This document shows positions 60,491 through 64,000 of a stretch of 64,000 nt of DNA, in pieces; position 1 is the first letter of the stretch, and each line of letters begins with the position of its first letter. A program made the translations under genes and the position numbers. The DNA comes from Prolixibacteraceae bacterium UBA1413 (lineage in GTDB: Bacteria > Bacteroidota > Bacteroidia > Bacteroidales > Prolixibacteraceae). The notes under the pieces are model-generated. The model made no database searches, was not told the origin of the DNA, and saw only the letters and a program-made list of their open reading frames with translations. The stretch covers positions 53,295 to 117,294 of the forward strand of contig DBPT01000024.1 of the NCBI GenBank assembly GCA_002304925.1, given 5' to 3'.

Positions 60491-61097
60491 CTCTTAAAGG
60501 AAATCGTTTTTCCCAATTTTCACCAGGTTCTCCATTTTGTTTTTTTTAAGGGTACATCTTGTAATGCAGGAAGTTAAGTATCCTGAAAAACTAAGGGTTT
60601 GTAAATCATTAACTAAAATAGTAAATTTCAGGCTCTCCTGCAAACGGCCAATTGGCCATTTTATCATACTTTATCATATAAATATTTTATTATCACTTAA
60701 ATACCATAAGCGTTTAATTTTATGTTTTAAAACATATTAGTTTCGCTCGAAACCCTCACACTCTTCCCATCCGGGAAGACAAGCCAATCGCATCACCCGT
60801 TTGCAGGCGCAGGATGTGTTAGAATCCGGAATGCAAACCTCAGTTTCAATTTTTTTAATGGATTTTCCAGGTATGAAATCGTGGACAGGCTATAAGGATA
60901 ACCTGATTTCATATAAGCTCCTGTCTCCCCCTCAATGCAATCACAAAAAGTGACCGAAGTTTCGAGATCATTTACGTATGGAGTACAATATTACATGGTT
61001 TTGACAGGCATATGACCGATAATCTGACGATATCCTTTTAACAGCTCACCCAGAAAAGGCGCTGTTTGTCTATCCACAAGGGACCTCCTGTGGCGTA

Positions 61098-61661
61098 CTA
61101 TTTTGTTTTTGCAAGAACTTCCATCACCGTCTTGTAGTCACTGGCAGCATCGACCTGCTGGTTGATATATTTGATCCTTCCGTCCTTGCCAATGATAAAA
61201 GTCCACCTTTGCGCGGTTACTCCACGGTTCAGAACCACATCCATGCCTTCCACCATCCGGGAAATCTGACCACCGGCACTTACCGGAACCCCGAATAACC
61301 GGGCCACAGCTCCGTCATCATCTGATAAGAGTGTGAAATTCAGGTTCTTCGCTTTCTTAAATATCTGCAGGGAGGCCACATCATCTCCGCTGATTCCGAT
61401 AACGATGGCATCCAAATCTTTCAATTCACACTGGTGGTCCCGATAACCGCACGCCTGACTGGTACACCCGCCTGTCATAGCCGCCGGATAAAAATAAAGA
61501 ACCACATTCTTCTTCCCCAGATAATCCTTCAGGCTCCAAACCTTGTCCTCATCAGAAACAGCCGCAAAAAGAGGGACCCGGTCACCCACCCTGACAACTT
61601 CCTGGGAAATGGCTTTCCCCATAAGGAAAAGAGAAAACAGGAAAATCAAATATCGCTTCAT
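61098..61661 (-). CDS. exported peroxiredoxin of the BCP/PrxQ type
   Basis: Thiol peroxidase. From the ATG at 61659-61661 (MKRYLIFLFSLFLMGKAISQ) it has 187 residues and a signal peptide, so it acts in the periplasm. Upstream in-frame residues are not family-like. The peroxidatic Cys is C66 in PAAMTGGCTSQ and the resolving Cys C71 lies five residues on, as in PrxQ. FTLLSDDDGAVARLFGV and TFIIGKDGRIKYI complete the fold. It stands alone. Confidence 0.9.
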   Translation of the reverse strand: MKRYLIFLFSLFLMGKAISQEVVRVGDRVPLFAAVSDEDKVWSLKDYLGKKNVVLYFYPAAMTGGCTSQACGYRDHQCELKDLDAIVIGISGDDVASLQIFKKAKNLNFTLLSDDDGAVARLFGVPVSAGGQISRMVEGMDVVLNRGVTAQRWTFIIGKDGRIKYINQQVDAASDYKTVMEVLAKTK

Positions 61662-62112
61662 GGCAATCCAATCAATAATTTCATACTCAAACCACCCTAC
61701 CGGAAATTGTGATGAAGTTAGTAAAAATAAGATTAACAACCCCATTTTTCAATCCGGTATCTTCAAAACAACCGGCTTCAACTAACTTTCATACTTCCCA
61801 AAATATCTGCCAATTTCTCTATGGGAGTCGGCGCATTACTGGCAACGGTCATTGGCGAAGAAACGGGAATTTTCGGACTGCTCGATGGACCGCCACCATC
61901 GGAAACCGTGATAAAAGCTTTAGCTTTGGCATAGTTTACGGTTTTCTGGAGGATGAATGGGCACGTTTGGGGCATTGCTTTTTCTGGGGGCGACCATTCC
62001 CCTGAATTCAGACTCACGTTAATCCGACCTCCGAAATTTTCAAAACCTCTGATGGTTCCGGCCTGATTACGGCCAATTGTACTATTTTTACACTCTTGAT
62101 TAAAGAGTGATT
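61662..62112. other. 451-base divergent spacer, no convincing gene
   Basis: Overlapping short frames exist on both strands between about 61709 and 62017, but none has a recognisable product or start context. A hairpin at 62091-62109 immediately precedes mnmA, and a TATTTTTA stretch at 62083-62090 is the nearest thing to an mnmA -7 box. Confidence 0.5.
62091..62109 (+). promoter_or_regulatory. hairpin covering the mnmA ribosome-binding region
   Basis: cactctt (62091-62097) pairs with aagagtg (62103-62109) around five bases, ending three bases before the ATG at 62113. It would occlude the initiation region if formed in the mRNA. Confidence 0.4.
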
Positions 62113-63291
62113 ATGAGCCGTGTAGTTGTCGGATTGTCAGGAGGGGTCGATTCCAGTGTGGCCGCATACCTGCTGAAACAGCAGGGTCATGAGGTTTCAG
62201 GACTCTTCATGGTCAACTGGCATGACCGTACCGGCTCCCTTACGGGATCCTGTACCTGGGAAGACGATGCCCTGATCGCGGAAATGGTGGCAAAAAAACT
62301 GGACATCCCCTTCCGGATCATCGACCTCAGCGAACACTACAAAAAACGGGTCGTTGACTATATGTTCGCCGAATACCGGGCCGGGCGCACCCCCAATCCC
62401 GATGTCCTCTGCAACCGCGAAGTCAAGTTTGATATCTTCCTCGATGAGGTGCTTAAAACAGGAGCCGACTTCGTCGCCACCGGCCACTATTGCAGAAAAG
62501 AGGAGACCCCGGTCAACGGCAGTCCCGTGTACCGCCTCCTGGCGGGTACCGATCCAAACAAAGACCAGAGCTATTTCCTTTGTCAGCTCTGCCAGGAACA
62601 ACTTGCCAAATCCCTCTTCCCCATTGGCCACCTCCTGAAACCGGAAGTGCGCGAAATAGCCCGAAGGGAAAACCTTCCCACCGCCGGACGAAAGGATTCC
62701 CAGGGAATCTGCTTCGTCGGAAAGGTTGACCTCCCCACCTTTTTGCAACAACAACTGGAAGCCCGCCCCGGAAACGTTATCGAAATCCCTGCAGCATTCA
62801 TGGAGAAGAAAAAACAGAACGATTCCGCTGAAGCCAACTGGAAGAAGATCTGCTTCCCCTACCCTTTTAAACCCTGGAACGGCAAAATCATCGGCACCCA
62901 CCAGGGAGCCCATTTCTATACCATCGGACAACGAAAAGGACTGAATATAGGAGGATTTACCGAACCGCTTTTCGTGCTGGCCACCGACGTCGAACGCAAC
63001 ATTATTTATGTGGGGGAGGGCCAGGAACATCCGGGACTTTACCGGAGGGGACTCTTCATTCCCGGCGATCAGGCACACTGGATCAGGGAAGATTTGCGGA
63101 TGGTCCCTGGTGAGAGCAGGCGATATCTTGTCCGTGTGCGGTACCGTCAACCCCTAGAAGAGGCTTCACTACACCTTAGGGAAGAAGGCCTGTGGATCCT
63201 CTTTGACAAGGATCAGCGCAGCATCACGCCCGGACAATTCGCCGCCTGGTATTGCGGCGATGAACTCCTGGGCTCCGGAATCATATCCTGA
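62113..63291 (+). CDS. mnmA: tRNA-specific 2-thiouridylase MnmA
   Basis: Uses ATP and relayed sulfur to thiolate U34 of Lys, Glu and Gln tRNAs. 392 residues from the ATG at 62113. The PP-loop is SGGVDSS (9-15). The two catalytic cysteines are in TPNPDVLCNREVKF and GICFVGKV, with GHYCRK between. A GTG two codons upstream is in frame but lies within a hairpin. A hexamer-repeat tract follows the stop. Confidence 0.95.
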   Translation: MSRVVVGLSGGVDSSVAAYLLKQQGHEVSGLFMVNWHDRTGSLTGSCTWEDDALIAEMVAKKLDIPFRIIDLSEHYKKRVVDYMFAEYRAGRTPNPDVLCNREVKFDIFLDEVLKTGADFVATGHYCRKEETPVNGSPVYRLLAGTDPNKDQSYFLCQLCQEQLAKSLFPIGHLLKPEVREIARRENLPTAGRKDSQGICFVGKVDLPTFLQQQLEARPGNVIEIPAAFMEKKKQNDSAEANWKKICFPYPFKPWNGKIIGTHQGAHFYTIGQRKGLNIGGFTEPLFVLATDVERNIIYVGEGQEHPGLYRRGLFIPGDQAHWIREDLRMVPGESRRYLVRVRYRQPLEEASLHLREEGLWILFDKDQRSITPGQFAAWYCGDELLGSGIIS

Positions 63292-63295
63292 AAAT

Positions 63296-63322
63296 GAGGT
63301 TAAGGCTAAGGTTGAGGTCAGG
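63296..63322 (+). repeat. hexamer repeat (RAGGYT) after mnmA
   Basis: gaggtt, aaggct, aaggtt and gaggtc follow each other in phase directly after the mnmA stop. The last 18 bases match the tract after proA (35550-35567) at all but one position. Confidence 0.65.
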
Positions 63323-63501
63323 CAAAAGGATATCAAAGAGCGCTAACCCGATGGGTTTTATGTAAATAACCACCGGTGAAACCGGGTGGAAATAAAAAAC
63401 AGCTAAGTATCCCCAGCCACAGTTTGAAATGCCAAAGCTGTTAGTAAGGTATCACAAAATTGAAAATTTTAGCTTATTATTGCTTTACCAAAATATACGC
63501 T

Positions 63502-63627
63502 GATGAAATACCCAAGCAATTTTTTTGGACCAACCAGTATGAAATTGCGAAGCTATTCTTTGCGTCCGAAGAAAACGGACAATAGCCACAAAAATAAGCC
63601 ACATGGATATCACATCTGATTCTCGGA
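63502..63627 (+). repeat. dispersed repeat, copy B
   Basis: A 126-base stretch aligning with the reverse complement of 43782-43905. It contains a short frame (ATG at 63539) starting MKLRSYSLRPKKTDNSHKNK that ends within the repeat. It lies just upstream of the IS110-family gene, but the other copy has no such neighbour, so it is not simply part of that element. Confidence 0.7.
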
Positions 63628-63740
63628 ATGAACAATAACAACGTAATATTTTACACACATGAAACCCTTATGGCCGTTAGTTTTTAGTTTTAGTGGCCCG
63701 GCCACAAAAGGACATGTAATTGGAGGAAAGGCAGCAAAAA

Positions 63741-63782
63741 AGCTCTTAGCTTTGTTTTGTCAAACTATAAACGCTAAGAGCT
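63741..63782 (+). repeat. inverted repeat abutting the transposase start
   Basis: agctcttagc (63741-63750) and gctaagagct (63773-63782) are perfect ten-base arms; the right arm touches the ATG of the transposase. It could shield translation initiation, or form part of the structured 5' non-coding RNA of the element. Confidence 0.65.
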
Positions 63783-64000
63783 ATGAAAGAAAAAAGTGCT
63801 ATCGAATTTGAACAGGTCGTTGAGATCGGCTGCGGAGCGGATGTCCACAAGGATATCATCGTTGTGACCGTTCTAGGCAAAGATACGAAACCTGAGACAA
63901 GAAGTTATGAAACATACACGAGTTCTTTGATAACATTGAGAGAGTGGCTATTTAGCAGGCGGGTTACCCATATGGCGATGGAGAGAACAGGGGTCTACTG
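63783..64000 (+). mobile_element. IS110-family transposase, 5' part, cut by the window edge
   Basis: The first 72 codons of an IS110-family (DEDD, RuvC-like) recombinase. The first catalytic Asp is D20 in GCGADVHKD, and E67 lies in MAMERTGVY, the family pattern usually ending in Trp. Two thirds or more of the protein, including the serine-containing transposase_20 domain, is outside the window. Left end and insertion target are not defined. IS110 elements carry non-coding bridge RNAs at an end, possibly in the DNA upstream of this start. Confidence 0.85.

Larger units (their letters stand above)
60340..61097. other. 758-base gene-free region rich in inverted repeats
   Basis: No credible gene. 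Visible structures are: tagctttgta/tacaaagcta (60414-60442), cctccccggg/cccggggagg (60445-60490), the palindrome ggccaattggcc (60646-60657), the palindrome tatgttttaaaacata (60721-60736), gtttcg/cgaaac (60740-60753), tcttccc/gggaaga (60762-60779) and tatgaaatc/gatttcata (60872-60913). The left end should hold the promoter of the large lipoprotein gene. Confidence 0.6.
63292..63782. other. 491-base spacer between mnmA and the transposase
   Basis: In order it holds a hexamer-repeat tract (63296-63322), a weak aaccc/gggtt hairpin followed by T residues (63345-63359) and a ccaccgg/ccgggtgg hairpin (63370-63389). These are followed by dispersed repeat copy B (63502-63627) and the left non-coding part of the IS110-family element with an inverted repeat at its end. 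No gene was seen. Confidence 0.55.

Noticed and set aside
61709..62017. Small genes on either strand between the peroxiredoxin and mnmA
   Set aside because: Frames overlap on both strands, products are unrecognisable and no promoter fits any of them.
62197..63150. Leftward frame (317 codons) opposite mnmA
   Set aside because: mnmA motifs are intact on the other strand; the antisense frame is a by-product.

Overview
The window is bacterial chromosome from the phylum Bacteroidota, most likely Bacteroidales or a close relative. The evidence is a fused str and S10 ribosomal cluster, promoters of the TTTG / TAnnTTTG type, a protein with the C-terminal sorting domain of the type IX secretion system, families largely confined to this phylum (DUF4290, DUF4494, DUF4249, DUF6567), a single-gene ResB/CcsA cytochrome c assembly protein, and an arginine pathway built around an N-succinylornithine-type carbamoyltransferase. 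No tRNA, rRNA or CRISPR array was seen.

Layout. 1-7742 (leftward): rpsL-rpsG-fusA-rpsJ-rplC-rplD-rplW-rplB-rpsS-rplV-rpsC-rplP, the last cut by the window edge. 7946-20909: a peptidase-ABC exporter, a GTPase-altered EF-G paralogue, a type IX secreted protein, a UvrD/PcrA helicase, DUF4290-murA, a TlpA-like thioredoxin and grpE-dnaJ. 20914-27357 (leftward): a GH105 glycosidase, a DUF1460 amidase lipoprotein, an argE-like deacylase and the cytochrome c assembly protein.

27815-38906 (rightward) is the metabolic core: argR, a GNAT acyltransferase, argG, argC, argD, proC, proB, proA, argF' and then hisA, hisF, hisIE. The carbamoyltransferase has proline at position 90, the residue reported to select succinylornithine over acetylornithine, so the cluster probably makes arginine through succinylated intermediates. 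The GNAT would supply the first step and the deacylase at 23164-24213 the deacylation. argB, argH and hisH are not in the window.

39054-51758 carries an unknown helical protein, DUF4494, a malic enzyme/phosphotransacetylase fusion, a glycerophosphodiesterase, two tandem LpxL-like acyltransferases, a Gate-domain membrane protein, a sensor kinase/response regulator pair diverging from a small cysteine-rich exported protein, an AmmeMemoRadiSam radical SAM enzyme and a DEAD-box helicase.

51771-60339 (leftward) is an envelope-protein region: a TonB-dependent receptor, two very AT-rich genes of unknown function that look imported, DUF6567, DUF4249, a FISUMP-domain lipoprotein and a large fibronectin-type-III lipoprotein. 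60340-61097 has no gene but is dense in inverted repeats. The window ends with an exported peroxiredoxin, mnmA, a dispersed repeat whose inverted second copy lies at 43782-43905, and the 5' end of an IS110-family transposase whose upstream non-coding DNA could encode a bridge RNA.
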